Of a DNA stretch of 64,000 nt, positions 17,091 to 25,811 are shown one piece after another. The DNA lies in contig NZ_JACHJP010000004.1 in assembly GCF_014203715.1 (NCBI RefSeq), positions 558,001 to 622,000 on the forward strand. The letters run 5' to 3'. Positions within the stretch are counted from its first letter, which is position 1. Every line of letters starts with the position of its first letter. The position numbers and the translations under genes are program-made. Source of the stretch: Streptosporangium saharense (lineage in GTDB: Bacteria; Actinomycetota; Actinomycetes; Streptosporangiales; Streptosporangiaceae). A model generated the notes under the pieces. It saw only the letters and a program-made list of their open reading frames with translations, did no database searches and was not told where the DNA came from.

Positions 17091-18073
17091 TCGTCTACGT
17101 AGCCCGCCGTATGGTCACCGCGGTGTTCATGCTCCTCTCGATCGCCTTCGTGACGATCTGTCTCTTCTTCGGGGCCTCGAAGGACCCGGCCCGCGCCATG
17201 TGCGGCAAGCCGTGCCCGCCCGAGACCCGGGCCAAGGTCAGCGCCTACATGCAGACCGACCAGAGTGCGGTGTGGCAGTACGTCGAGTTCGTGAAGGGCC
17301 TCTTCGTCGGCCGTACGTACGGCACGGGCGCCCAGCAGGTGCACTGCCCCGCGCCCTGTTTCGGCTACTCGTTCCCGAACCGCAGCGACGTCACGACACT
17401 CATCGCCGAGCGGTTGCCCGTCACGCTGTCGCTCGCGCTTGGCGCGGCCATCCTGTGCCTTGTCGTGGGCATCGGCCTCGGCGCGTTGTCGGCGATCCGC
17501 AAGGGCGGGATCGTCGACCGGTTCTCGACCGGCTTCGCGATGTTCGGCCTTTCTGTGCCGACCTTCCTCGTTGGCCTGCTCGTCCTCCAGGTCTTCGGCT
17601 TCATGCTCAACGCGCTGCCGTACTCCGGCTTCGTGTCGTTCTCCGAGTCACCGGCGGACTGGGCCTGGCACCTGATCGGCCCGTGGATGGTGCTGTCGTT
17701 CATCCTCGCCGCCGGCTACGTCCGGGTCACCCGCACCCAGCTCCTCAACGAACTCTCGGCCGACCATCTCGTCGCGATGACCGCGCGCGGCGCGTCGAAC
17801 CGGCAGGTGAACCGGCACGCCGTCCGCGGTGTGATGGTGCCGGTCGCGGCGATGTTCGCGCTCGACGTCACCGCGCTCCTGGGCGGGTCGGTGATCGCGG
17901 AGAAGGTGTTCAGCCTGCACGGGCTCGGCGACCTGCTGCTGTCCGGCGTGAACGAGTCCGACCTGAGCATCGTCGTCGGGGTGACGCTCTTCTCCGCCTT
18001 CCTCATCATCGTCGGCAACCTGGTCGCCGATCTGCTGATGCCGCTTCTCGACCCGAGGATCCGCCGTGCCTGA
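17087..18073 (+). CDS. ABC transporter permease (DppB-like)
   Basis: A 328-residue permease with a first helix at the N-terminus (YVARRMVTAVFMLLSIAFVT), a large periplasmic loop containing two cysteine pairs (AMCGKPCPP and HCPAPCFGYS), and a C-terminal permease domain with the coupling loop AMTARGASNRQVNRHAVR. The cysteine pairs could form disulfides outside the cell. It overlaps both neighbours (4 and 8 bases). It pairs with the DppC-like protein to form the channel. Confidence 0.87.
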   Translation: MIVYVARRMVTAVFMLLSIAFVTICLFFGASKDPARAMCGKPCPPETRAKVSAYMQTDQSAVWQYVEFVKGLFVGRTYGTGAQQVHCPAPCFGYSFPNRSDVTTLIAERLPVTLSLALGAAILCLVVGIGLGALSAIRKGGIVDRFSTGFAMFGLSVPTFLVGLLVLQVFGFMLNALPYSGFVSFSESPADWAWHLIGPWMVLSFILAAGYVRVTRTQLLNELSADHLVAMTARGASNRQVNRHAVRGVMVPVAAMFALDVTALLGGSVIAEKVFSLHGLGDLLLSGVNESDLSIVVGVTLFSAFLIIVGNLVADLLMPLLDPRIRRA

Positions 18074-19100
18074 CCCCGTGCTCCAGGTCGAGGACCTGTG
18101 CGTCTCGTTCACCGGCGGTGGCGTCACCGCCGACATCGTCCGGGACCTCTCCGTGACGCTGTACGGCGGCCGCACGCTCGCCGTGGTCGGCGAGTCGGGG
18201 TCGGGAAAGACGATCACCGGCCGGGCGATCATGCGGCTGCTGCCGCGCGGGGCGAGCGCCAGGGGCCGGATCGTCGTCGCCGGAAGGGAGATGCTCTCCG
18301 CCGACGAGCGTGAGCTGCGCCGGGCCCGGGGCTCAGACGTGGCCATGGTGTTCCAGGACTCGATGTCCGCGCTGAGTCCGTACCTCGACATCGGCGCGCA
18401 CATCGCCCAGGCGATCCGCCTGCACAACCCGTCCGTCACCCGCCGCGCCGCGCGGGCCCGCGCGGTCGAGATGCTCGACCGGGTCGGCATCCCCGAACCC
18501 GCGGACGCCGTACGCCGCTTCCCGCACGAGTTCTCCGGCGGCATGCGGCAACGCGCGGTGATCGCGATGGCCCTGGTGAACAGACCGGCGCTCCTCATCG
18601 CCGACGAGCCGACCACCGCGCTCGACGTGACGGTGCAGGCGCAGATCCTCGCGCTGCTCCGCGAACTCCAGCGGGAGTACGGCATGGCGATGCTCCTGAT
18701 CAGCCACGACTTCGGGGTGGTGGGGAGCGCGGCGGACGAGGTCCTCGTGATGTACGCCGGTCGCCAGGCCGAGTACGGCAGCCTCCGCGACATCTTCGAC
18801 CAGCCCGCCCACCCGTACACGGCCGGTCTCCGCGCGGCCACGCCCCGGCTGGACGTCCGACGCGAGATCGGAGGGGAGCGGACCCGGCTCCGCGCCATCC
18901 CCGGCGCGCCCACGTCGCTGCGTGACGCGGGACCGGGTTGCGCCTTCGCGCCGCGCTGCGGCCTCGCCGACCAGGTCGGCGAACGCTGTGTCGTCGAGGC
19001 GCCGCTGCCCACCGTCCGCCCGACCAGCGAGGTCGGCGGCCTGCACCTCGCGGCCTGCCACCTCGATCGTCTCCCCGCACCGCAGGAGGTCGCCTCGTGA
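18066..19100 (+). CDS. Peptide ABC transporter ATP-binding protein (DppD-like)
   Basis: A 344-residue ATPase. Walker A is VVGESGSGKTITGRAI, signature FSGGMRQRAVIAMAL, Walker B LLIADEPTTALDVTVQ, H-loop LLISHDFG. The C-terminal oligopeptide-transporter extension has HPYTAGLRAATPRL and a cysteine-containing CAFAPRC block, which in this family can bind an iron-sulfur cluster. It supplies energy with the DppF-like partner. GTG start. Confidence 0.9.
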   Translation: MPDPVLQVEDLCVSFTGGGVTADIVRDLSVTLYGGRTLAVVGESGSGKTITGRAIMRLLPRGASARGRIVVAGREMLSADERELRRARGSDVAMVFQDSMSALSPYLDIGAHIAQAIRLHNPSVTRRAARARAVEMLDRVGIPEPADAVRRFPHEFSGGMRQRAVIAMALVNRPALLIADEPTTALDVTVQAQILALLRELQREYGMAMLLISHDFGVVGSAADEVLVMYAGRQAEYGSLRDIFDQPAHPYTAGLRAATPRLDVRREIGGERTRLRAIPGAPTSLRDAGPGCAFAPRCGLADQVGERCVVEAPLPTVRPTSEVGGLHLAACHLDRLPAPQEVAS

Positions 19101-19993
19101 GCGAGCCGATCCTGGAGATGACCGACGTCAGCAAGCGTTACCGTACGGCCGGCTTCGGCCGTGGGCGCGGGGGTTTCCTCGCCGTGGACGGTGTTTCGCT
19201 CCATGTCGGGCGCGGTGAGGCGCTCGGCCTGGTCGGCGAGTCCGGCTCGGGCAAGTCCACGCTGGCGCGGATGGCCAACGGCCTGGTGGTGCCGACGTCC
19301 GGCACCGTCCGGACGGACGGGCGGGATGTCGCCCGCCTCGGTCGGCGAGGACTGCGGCGGCTGCGGCGCAACGTCGCCATGGTGTTCCAGGACCCGTTGG
19401 CGTCGCTGAACCCGCGGCAGACCGTACGGCAGACGCTGGAGAACGTCTTCCGCGCGCACGGCGAGACGACGTCAACCGCGGAGCTGGTCGCGCTGCTGGA
19501 GTCGGTCGGCCTCGGCGCCCACTACCTGGAGCGTTACCCGCACGAGGCGTCCGGCGGGCAGCTCCAGCGCGTCGCCGTGGCACGCGCGCTGGCCCTCAAA
19601 CCGGACCTGATCATCGCGGACGAGCCGACCTCGGCGCTCGACGTTTCGGTACGTGCCCAGATCCTCAACCTGCTGGCCGACCTGCAGCGTGACCAGGGGA
19701 TCTCGTTCCTCCACGTCAGCCACGACCTGGCGGTGATCCGGCTCTACAGCGACCGCGTCGCCGTCATGCAGCGCGGCCGTGTCGTCGAGACCGGCCCGTC
19801 CGAGGAGATCTTCCGCTCCCCACAGCATCCCTGCACGCGCGCGCTGGTCGAGGCGACGCCGGAGGCGGAGCTGCCCGCCCGCCCTGCGGGAGCGTTGCGC
19901 GGCGCCGACCGGGCGTGCCACGATCGCGACCATGACTCACCGAACGATCACCCCGTCGTGAGCCGGCCGGAGGCCGGCGCCACAGAGTACTGA
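19097..19993 (+). CDS. Peptide ABC transporter ATP-binding protein (DppF-like)
   Basis: A 298-residue ATPase starting at GTG 19097, which overlaps the previous stop as GTGA. Walker A is LVGESGSGKSTLARMA, signature ASGGQLQRVAVARAL, Walker B LIIADEPTSALDVSVR, H-loop LHVSHDLAV. It ends with a short HPCTRALVEATPEAEL extension. It is the second ATPase of the five-gene importer. Confidence 0.9.
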   Translation: MSEPILEMTDVSKRYRTAGFGRGRGGFLAVDGVSLHVGRGEALGLVGESGSGKSTLARMANGLVVPTSGTVRTDGRDVARLGRRGLRRLRRNVAMVFQDPLASLNPRQTVRQTLENVFRAHGETTSTAELVALLESVGLGAHYLERYPHEASGGQLQRVAVARALALKPDLIIADEPTSALDVSVRAQILNLLADLQRDQGISFLHVSHDLAVIRLYSDRVAVMQRGRVVETGPSEEIFRSPQHPCTRALVEATPEAELPARPAGALRGADRACHDRDHDSPNDHPVVSRPEAGATEY

Positions 19994-20003
19994 ATGAGGA
20001 CAC

Positions 20004-20852
20004 GTGGGAACCGACCTGTTCGTCCGAGAGTATGGGCGGGCCGCAGCAGATGCGCCCGCCATCCTCATCCTGCACGGCGCCGTGGAGTCCGGCGCTTGTT
20101 ACGGTGACGCCGTCGACCGCTGGGGCGGCGACTACCACATCGTGGCGCCGGACGCCCGGGGCCACGGGAAGTCGCCTGGCCGCCTGCCCGAGCACGAGGG
20201 CGTTCCGTCCACCGACGTGATGGTGCAGGACGCGATCGACATCCTCAAGGACATGCTCGACGAGACCGGGCGCAGGACGCTCATCGTCGGACACTCCATG
20301 GGCGCGCGGATCGCCGCCTTCGTCGCCGCCGACGCCCCGTACCTCGTGGCCGGGGTCGTGCTTGAGGACCCGCCGTGGTGGGTTCCCGAGGCCGGTCCCA
20401 ACCCGTGGCTCAGCGTCGAGCAGACCACCAAGGACCCCTTCGACTACGCCGACACGGCGTCGGTCGAGGAACTCGTGGACATGCAGCGCGAGCTCAATCC
20501 GCACTGGGCGGAGCAGGAGCTGCGCCCGCTCGCCGAGGCGATGAAGGCCGTCGACATCGACTACATGGAGCAGCGGGTCCACGAGAAGCGCCGGATCTGG
20601 ACGCCGACCGCGCGGCAGATCACGGTCGGCCCGGCCGGGGTGCCGGCGCTGCTCGTCACCGGCACCGGCGACGTCATCGTCGACAAGCACTCCCGTGACC
20701 GCCTCACGGCCGTCGCGCCCGGCTTCGACGTCGTCGTGATCGAGGGCGCCCACCACTGTGTGCGCCGCGACAAGCCGGACGAGTATCACCGGCACGTCGA
20801 CGCCTTCCTCCGCGAGAACGCCCCGCCGGTCGGAGCCGTCACTCGACGCTGA
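20004..20852 (+). CDS. Alpha/beta hydrolase
   Basis: A 282-residue alpha/beta-hydrolase fold protein. The oxyanion HG motif is ILILHGAVESG, the nucleophile elbow IVGHSMGARIAAF (Ser about 98), an acid near TGTGDVIVDKHS, and the histidine in EGAHHCVRRDKP. No signal peptide, so it is cytosolic. It starts 10 bases after the importer's last gene and probably acts on the imported compound, for example an ester, lactone or amide bond. The 3' end overlaps the convergent LysR gene by 14 bases. Confidence 0.85.
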   Translation: MGTDLFVREYGRAAADAPAILILHGAVESGACYGDAVDRWGGDYHIVAPDARGHGKSPGRLPEHEGVPSTDVMVQDAIDILKDMLDETGRRTLIVGHSMGARIAAFVAADAPYLVAGVVLEDPPWWVPEAGPNPWLSVEQTTKDPFDYADTASVEELVDMQRELNPHWAEQELRPLAEAMKAVDIDYMEQRVHEKRRIWTPTARQITVGPAGVPALLVTGTGDVIVDKHSRDRLTAVAPGFDVVVIEGAHHCVRRDKPDEYHRHVDAFLRENAPPVGAVTRR

Positions 20853-21801
20853 AGGTGTCGGACCGCGCGAGCGGGCCGTAGATCTCCGAGTCCGGCGAGG
20901 CGACGGCGGCTCGCATCGCGTCCAGTCCCGCGCGCACGACGGGGTGACCCTGGTTGTCGCGCCGGGTCGTCATGATCACCTTGCGCAGCGGCGCGACGCC
21001 GCGCGTCGGCAGGATCGCCACCCAGTCGGCGTCCCGGGCGGAGAGCGCGGACTCCGGCGCCAGACAGATCCCCGCCTCGGCGGCGACCAGTGCCAGCGCG
21101 GCACGGTAGTCGTCCGAGACGTGCGTGATCGGCGGATGGAAGCCGAGCTCGGCGCACGCCTGCAGCACCATCGTGCGGCACGGGTTACCGGGAGAGGGCA
21201 TGATCCAGCCCTCCTCGGCGAGCTGGGTGAGCCCGACGCCCTCCTCGCCCGCCAGCGGATGCGTGTGAGGGAGGACGGCCCTGAACCGCTCGATGTAGAG
21301 CGGGAACTTCACGATGTCGGGGGAGTCACGTTCGGGGCTGGACTCGTACTCCATGGTGACGGTCACGTCGATGTCGCCGCGCATCAGCATCCGGTGGCTC
21401 ATGTGCGCCTCCGCGTCGACGACCGTGACGTCCACGCCTGGCGCCTGACGGCGCAGCTCGACGATGGCGGGTGCCACCAGCCAGCTGATCGCCGTGGGGA
21501 AGGCGCCGATCCGGAGCTGTCCGAGGACACCGGCCGCGTGCGCGGCCAGGTCGGCCTCGGCGATCTTCAGGCGGGAGCTGATCTCCTCGGCGTGCTCGGC
21601 GAGGATGCGCCCGGCCGGGGTGAGCGTCAGCTTGCGCCCCGCGCGTACGACGAGCACGTGGCCGACCTCGCGTTCGAGCGCCGCGAGCTGCTGTGAGACC
21701 GCGGACGGCGTCAGGTGCAGCGCCGCCGCGGTCGCGGTGACCGAGTCGGACAGCACGAAGGCGCGGAGAACGAGGAGGCGTCGAGGGTCGATCGTGGGCA
21801 C
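20839..21801 (-). CDS. LysR-family transcriptional regulator
   Basis: A 320-residue regulator with an N-terminal winged helix-turn-helix (ATAAALHLTPSAVSQQLAAL, about 23-42) and a periplasmic-binding-like effector domain beginning around VLGQLRIGAFPTAISWLVAP. It faces the importer operon tail to tail rather than lying divergent, so it is not obviously its regulator. The usual LysR target would lie in the 21802-21942 gap at its own promoter. Confidence 0.88.
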   Translation of the reverse strand: MPTIDPRRLLVLRAFVLSDSVTATAAALHLTPSAVSQQLAALEREVGHVLVVRAGRKLTLTPAGRILAEHAEEISSRLKIAEADLAAHAAGVLGQLRIGAFPTAISWLVAPAIVELRRQAPGVDVTVVDAEAHMSHRMLMRGDIDVTVTMEYESSPERDSPDIVKFPLYIERFRAVLPHTHPLAGEEGVGLTQLAEEGWIMPSPGNPCRTMVLQACAELGFHPPITHVSDDYRAALALVAAEAGICLAPESALSARDADWVAILPTRGVAPLRKVIMTTRRDNQGHPVVRAGLDAMRAAVASPDSEIYGPLARSDTFSVE

Positions 21802-21942
21802 GCGGGCTCCCTCGCGAGTCGGCCGGGCGTCCGTCGCGGTAAGGGCATCCGCGAGGCGGGACCGGGAAACCTTGATGCTAGCGGGAGCTTCCGGGGTGGA
21901 ACGTCACAGTATGGGTGTTTTGTCGCCCGCAGTTGTCGCCGG

Positions 21943-22671
21943 TCACCGAGGCCTGCGGCCCTTCTTCCTACGATCAGCCGGTACGGCCCGGCGACCGGAG
22001 CTTTTCTGCGCGGGTTTCGGTGTCCGCCGCTGGGCTGGTTTCTCCGCGGGAGCGGCGGGAGTACGGCCCCGCGAGCTGTTCACCGTACGACCGCGAACGA
22101 CACCGATGAAGTCCTCCACCAGGTCGGTGGTCGCGTCCGTGGGCCAGCTCAGCGCGACCTGCGACTGTGGCGCGTCAGAAACCGGCCGGTGGGTGAGATC
22201 CCTGCGGTGGTGGAGGCGTGCCAGCGACAGCGGAACCAGGAGAATCCCCGTGCCGGACGCCACCATCTCGACCGCGTCCGCCGTCGTGGCCGGACGGGTG
22301 AACGCGGGCAGGCCGGGCCGTACGGGCCACTCGATGGTGTCGTCCAGCGGGTGGAACACCTCGTCGTCGGCGAGATCGGCGATGGAGACCTCGTCGGCGG
22401 CGGTCGCCACGTGGTCCTTGGGCACCACGGCCACCGTGGTCTCCACGTAGAGAGGGATCACGCTGAGCCCGTCCCGGTCGATCGGCAGCCGGACGAGTCC
22501 GGCGTCGGCACCGCCGTTCCGCAGAAGATCCACCACCTCGGCGGCGGGAACCGCGACCAGGGTGATCGGCACGTCGGGCATTCTCTCGGTCCAGACGTTG
22601 ACCCATTTCGCGGGTGTCACTCCGGGCACATACGCCAGTCGGAACGTCCTGCCGGTCTCTCCATCAGCCAC
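21943..22671 (-). CDS. LysR effector-binding-domain protein without DNA-binding domain
   Basis: A 242-residue protein that begins directly with the effector-binding fold (GRTFRLAYVPGVTPAKWVNV) and contains ADAGLVRLPIDRDGL and ASGTGILLVPLS, typical of LysR co-inducer domains. There is no N-terminal helix-turn-helix. The C-terminus is a Lys/Arg/Pro/Ala-rich basic tail (about 205-242) that might bind nucleic acid. GTG start with TGAGGAA upstream. It is divergent from a DUF5997 gene, a pairing I recall from many actinobacteria. Confidence 0.75.
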   Translation of the reverse strand: MADGETGRTFRLAYVPGVTPAKWVNVWTERMPDVPITLVAVPAAEVVDLLRNGGADAGLVRLPIDRDGLSVIPLYVETTVAVVPKDHVATAADEVSIADLADDEVFHPLDDTIEWPVRPGLPAFTRPATTADAVEMVASGTGILLVPLSLARLHHRRDLTHRPVSDAPQSQVALSWPTDATTDLVEDFIGVVRGRTVNSSRGRTPAAPAEKPAQRRTPKPAQKSSGRRAVPADRRKKGRRPR

Positions 22672-22726
22672 TTCCTCAGGGTACCGATGTCAAAGGAACC
22701 CGTTCCGGCTGACTACTCTTGACGCC

Positions 22727-23104
22727 ATGACCTCGCCCAAACCCAAGTCCGTCCAGACGATGAAGGCCACGACCGCGGCCAAGAAGCTGGGTGTCCCCTT
22801 CTCGGCCACGCCCGCCGAGTTCCAGGCGAGCGTCGTCACCAGGGACGAGCTGAACCAGTTGCAGTCGAATCCGCCCGCCTGGCTCGCTGACCTGCGCCGG
22901 AACGGCCCGCACACCAAGCAGGTCGTCGCCGCGAAGCTCAAGGTCTCCGTCGCCGGTCTGACAAGGAACGGAATCACCGAACCGCTCACCACCGCCGAGA
23001 TCGACGCGCTGAAGGCGGAGAAGCCGGAGTGGCTGGAGCGCGAGCAGGCCAACCAGGTCGAGGTCCGCAAAGAGGCCCTCCGCCTCAAGCAACGCGACAA
23101 CTGA
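22727..23104 (+). CDS. DUF5997 family protein
   Basis: A 125-residue basic cytosolic protein. The start at ATG 22727 gives SPKPKSVQTMKATTAAKKLG, followed by VPFSATPAEFQ and the block NPPAWLADLRRNGPHTKQVV, which I recognise as the DUF5997 family of actinobacteria. Function is unknown. The 55-base divergent gap with the LysR-domain gene implies a shared promoter region. Confidence 0.75.
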   Translation: MTSPKPKSVQTMKATTAAKKLGVPFSATPAEFQASVVTRDELNQLQSNPPAWLADLRRNGPHTKQVVAAKLKVSVAGLTRNGITEPLTTAEIDALKAEKPEWLEREQANQVEVRKEALRLKQRDN

Positions 23105-23211
23105 GATTCCGCGGCGCCTCACCGAGAAAGCTTCCGCGGAGACCGTACGGCAGCGCGGCGACGCCCTCATGTCCCACCGAACCGGCCTGTCCCGGTACGA
23201 GGCTCACATGG

Positions 23212-23907
23212 TCACGCCGGAGGAACGGCCGTGATCGCGTCGGCCAGTTTGGGGAGCGAGGAGACGACGACCGCGCTGCTGGTGAAGGCGAGTTGCTTGC
23301 GTGTGGAGTGCCTGCTGACCACGCCGATCGCGTGGGTTCCGGCCTCTTCCGCCGCGAACATGCCCTCGGGGGACTGGCTGACCAGCGCGCAGTCGGACGG
23401 TTCCACGCCCAGTGCTTCCACCGCCTGCCGGATCAGCCTCTGCGCGGAGAGCCGCCGCTGCCCACGTCCGATGACCGGTCCCACCAGGTGCCGCAGGTCG
23501 TGTGCCTCAAGGTGGGACTCCATGGCCGTGGGGCAGGTGTATCCCATCACGGCGACGGGTCTGCCGCTGGCCTGGCAGGCCCGCAGCACCTCGTGAATCC
23601 CCGGTTCGGGCGTGGCCGTCCTGGCCGCGGCCCGCTCCGCGTCACGGACGATCTTCTCGGCTTCGGCGCCGGAGGCCGGGCCGACACTACGGGCGTATGC
23701 CATCATCCCCAGCGGATCGGCCGTAATGGCGACCATAAGTGTCATCCGGTGCCCACGCTTGAAGAGCCGGGCCCGGATTCTTTTGGCGATCGCGGCGGTG
23801 TCCACATCGGCGAAGAGATCGCAGACCGTGCCGTCGAAGGGGAGCAACACCGCACGGGTGTGCTCCAGGACACGGGCGACATGGGGCCGTACCCTCGTGC
23901 TCGTCAA
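23212..23907 (-). CDS. HAD-like protein lacking the catalytic nucleophile
   Basis: A 231-residue protein of the haloacid dehalogenase superfamily. Motif I should read DxDGT, but here it is VLLPFDGTVCDLF: the first aspartate, the nucleophile, is a proline. Later motifs are present: VAVMGYTCP (motif II position), SQSPEGMFAAEEAGTHAIGV (motif IV). The start is a TTG at 23907 supported by AGGAGAG seven bases upstream. It is probably catalytically dead or altered and may act as a binding protein. Confidence 0.7.
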   Translation of the reverse strand: MTSTRVRPHVARVLEHTRAVLLPFDGTVCDLFADVDTAAIAKRIRARLFKRGHRMTLMVAITADPLGMMAYARSVGPASGAEAEKIVRDAERAAARTATPEPGIHEVLRACQASGRPVAVMGYTCPTAMESHLEAHDLRHLVGPVIGRGQRRLSAQRLIRQAVEALGVEPSDCALVSQSPEGMFAAEEAGTHAIGVVSRHSTRKQLAFTSSAVVVSSLPKLADAITAVPPA

Positions 23908-24005
23908 GCGGACTCTCCTGATCTTGGCGTCGCGGCCGGTCGTATGTGCGACCGTACGACCTCGGAAGCGCCCAGGCGAGCGGGTTTTCCGCCGTCCCGA
24001 AAGAC

Positions 24006-24368
24006 CTAAGCCGCGTAGACAGGGGTCAAGTCGACGAATATGCGGTAGTTCGTGATCAGGTCGTCGGCACCGGTGTGCCAGATCGACACGGCCACGGCGG
24101 TGGCCTCCCTGCCGTCGGGGCGTTGGTAGGTCACCTCGGTCTCGGCGATGATGTCGGCGTCCACCTGCCAGTTTCTGATGATCCGGTGCCGCAGGCCGCC
24201 GATGGTCGAGAAGAACGCCCGCAGCCCGGCGACGATGGCTTCACGACCCACCAGCGGCTCGGCGTTGCCGAACACCAGCGTGGCGTCCTCCGCCAGAAGC
24301 CGGGCGAACTCGTCGGGGTCGAACGAGTCGACCGCCCGGAAGACACGTCGCACCACGTCGTCGGTCAT
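24006..24368 (-). CDS. SnoaL-like / NTF2-fold protein
   Basis: A 120-residue protein of the nuclear transport factor 2 fold: VRRVFRAVDSFDPDEFARLL, then EPLVGREAIVAGLRAFF and an isomerase-like C-terminal strand set (EVTYQRPDGREATAVAVSIW). The ATG at 24368 is preceded by GGAAAGGG, better than the longer upstream alternatives. Such proteins are isomerases, hydratases or binding proteins of small hydrophobic molecules; the substrate is unknown. It appears monocistronic. Confidence 0.75.
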   Translation of the reverse strand: MTDDVVRRVFRAVDSFDPDEFARLLAEDATLVFGNAEPLVGREAIVAGLRAFFSTIGGLRHRIIRNWQVDADIIAETEVTYQRPDGREATAVAVSIWHTGADDLITNYRIFVDLTPVYAA

Positions 24369-24529
24369 GCCATCCCTTTCCCACACAACCGGGATCACTG
24401 AGGGGGACGGTACGGGGCGAAGGCCAGCGCACAACTGTCCCCGGCGTGGGAATCATGTCGCCGAATGGATCACCCAGAAAGCCGGAGAGCTCACCGGGAC
24501 GGTGCCTCGCCCGGTTTCACCGACGCCAC

Positions 24530-24795
24530 CGGGAGCGGGATCAGGTTGAAGCCCTGGAACACGAACCCATGCGCCTGGCCCGGTGAGCCGTCCGTTTCCT
24601 GTCCGGCAGCGCGTGGATGTAGAGGCCGTCGGTGATCAGATGGTGTCGATCCCGGACAGACAGTTCATCAGCGTCGATTTCCCGGTCCCAGGCGGGCCGA
24701 CGACGGTGACGAACTCCCCGGCCTCGATCCCGAGCACGGGCACCGTCATGTCGCCGGAGCGGACAGGTCTTGACGATCTCGTGTGCGCGGATCAT
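24530..24795 (-). pseudogene. Decayed LolD/MacB-type ABC ATPase gene
   Basis: An apparent start at 24795 reads [10 protein letters not shown]. After a frameshift come [20 protein letters not shown], an intact-looking Walker A region, then MNCLSGIDT. Another frame gives LHALPDRKRTAHRARRMG, and a third gives FQGFNLIP (the Q-loop region). The order matches the first third of a MacB/LolD ATPase, with internal deletions and at least two frameshifts. The sequence diverges after 24530. It lies just downstream of the lipid operon. Confidence 0.65.
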
Positions 24796-24800
24796 GGATA

Positions 24801-25811
24801 TCACTCTTCGGACCACGTCCGCCGATCGTGTCCACCGAGGACCGCCGGTTCCTGCCTCTCCGTGATCCCAGATCTCGCCGGGGTACGGCGGGGCGCCCTC
24901 GACAGCCGGGTGGGCCACCAACGGTTCCCGGTGAGGACCAGGGCGTAGGCGCCGACGGCGAAGGCCATCCCCACCAGCCCGTCGACGATGTAGTGGTGGT
25001 TCAGATAGGCCGACGCCAGGACGACCACCAGCCAGCCCGTGGTCGCGACGATCCGCAGCGAGCGGAACCGCCAGGCGAACAGGACGGCCAGGAAGATCTG
25101 CCCGACGTGCAGCGAAGGACAGGCACCGAAGACGTTCGCGCTGTTCGTGTACGAGTTGGCGAACCAGGAGATCCCGAGCAGCTCGTCGAAGCGCGTGGCG
25201 CCCGCGGCCTCGGCCGGTGCGGTGAGAACGGCGGGGCCAAGGCCGTAGCGGTCGACGTACCAGGGCGGCGCCGTCGGGTAGGTCAGGTGGACGAGGTAGC
25301 CCCCGAGATGCAGCAGGAGCGTCGCCCACGTCACGAGCTGGGACCTGTCCCGCCGCAGCCCGAACCGCCACCACGCCGCCATAACCATAAACAGCGTGAA
25401 ATACCCGATGTAAGCCAGGCCGCAGATGAGGTCGAGCACCGCCGAGGTGTGCGTCTGGAACCACGCCGCAGGCGTCACCCTGCCGGTCGCGGTGGGGATG
25501 CCGAACCACGCCAGCTCCCAGGTGTGCAACTCGGCCACGTGGACGGGGACGGAGGTGACCCTGGCCACCAGGAAACGCTGAAGGTCGTAGACGCCGAGCA
25601 GGACGAACAGCGGCAGGAAGAACATCGTCACCGGCCGCCAACGGTCCAGCATGAGGACCGCCAGCAGACACACCCCGGCGAAGAGCACGTGAACGAGCGT
25701 GAGCCTTCCGGAAGCGGCGTGGGCACCGAGGAAGACGGCCACGACGACCGAGGCGACAGCCACCCGCGTCAGGGGCCGGACCCCGGCGCGACGCTCACTG
25801 CCCAGTTCCAC
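24801..25811 (-). CDS. PAP2 / inositol phosphorylceramide synthase-like membrane protein
   Basis: A 336-residue protein with about eight membrane helices. PAP2-type catalytic motifs are CPSLHVGQIFLAV (motif C2) and AYLNHHYIVDGLVG (motif C3). A conserved HLTYPTAPPW lies in the preceding periplasmic loop, as in IPC synthase/aureobasidin-resistance-type enzymes. These transfer or remove phospho-headgroups on lipids. It overlaps the preceding hydroxylase gene by 17 bases and closes the lipid operon, suggesting that the product is or becomes a membrane lipid. Confidence 0.8.
   Translation of the reverse strand: MELGSERRAGVRPLTRVAVASVVVAVFLGAHAASGRLTLVHVLFAGVCLLAVLMLDRWRPVTMFFLPLFVLLGVYDLQRFLVARVTSVPVHVAELHTWELAWFGIPTATGRVTPAAWFQTHTSAVLDLICGLAYIGYFTLFMVMAAWWRFGLRRDRSQLVTWATLLLHLGGYLVHLTYPTAPPWYVDRYGLGPAVLTAPAEAAGATRFDELLGISWFANSYTNSANVFGACPSLHVGQIFLAVLFAWRFRSLRIVATTGWLVVVLASAYLNHHYIVDGLVGMAFAVGAYALVLTGNRWWPTRLSRAPRRTPARSGITERQEPAVLGGHDRRTWSEE

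Noticed and set aside
14633-19459. Long antisense reading frames over the peptide importer genes (for example 14633-15589 and 17648-19459 on the minus strand)
   Set aside because: They lie opposite clear importer genes with full family motifs, have Arg/Pro/Ala-biased composition and no recognisable domains. They are by-products of high GC content.
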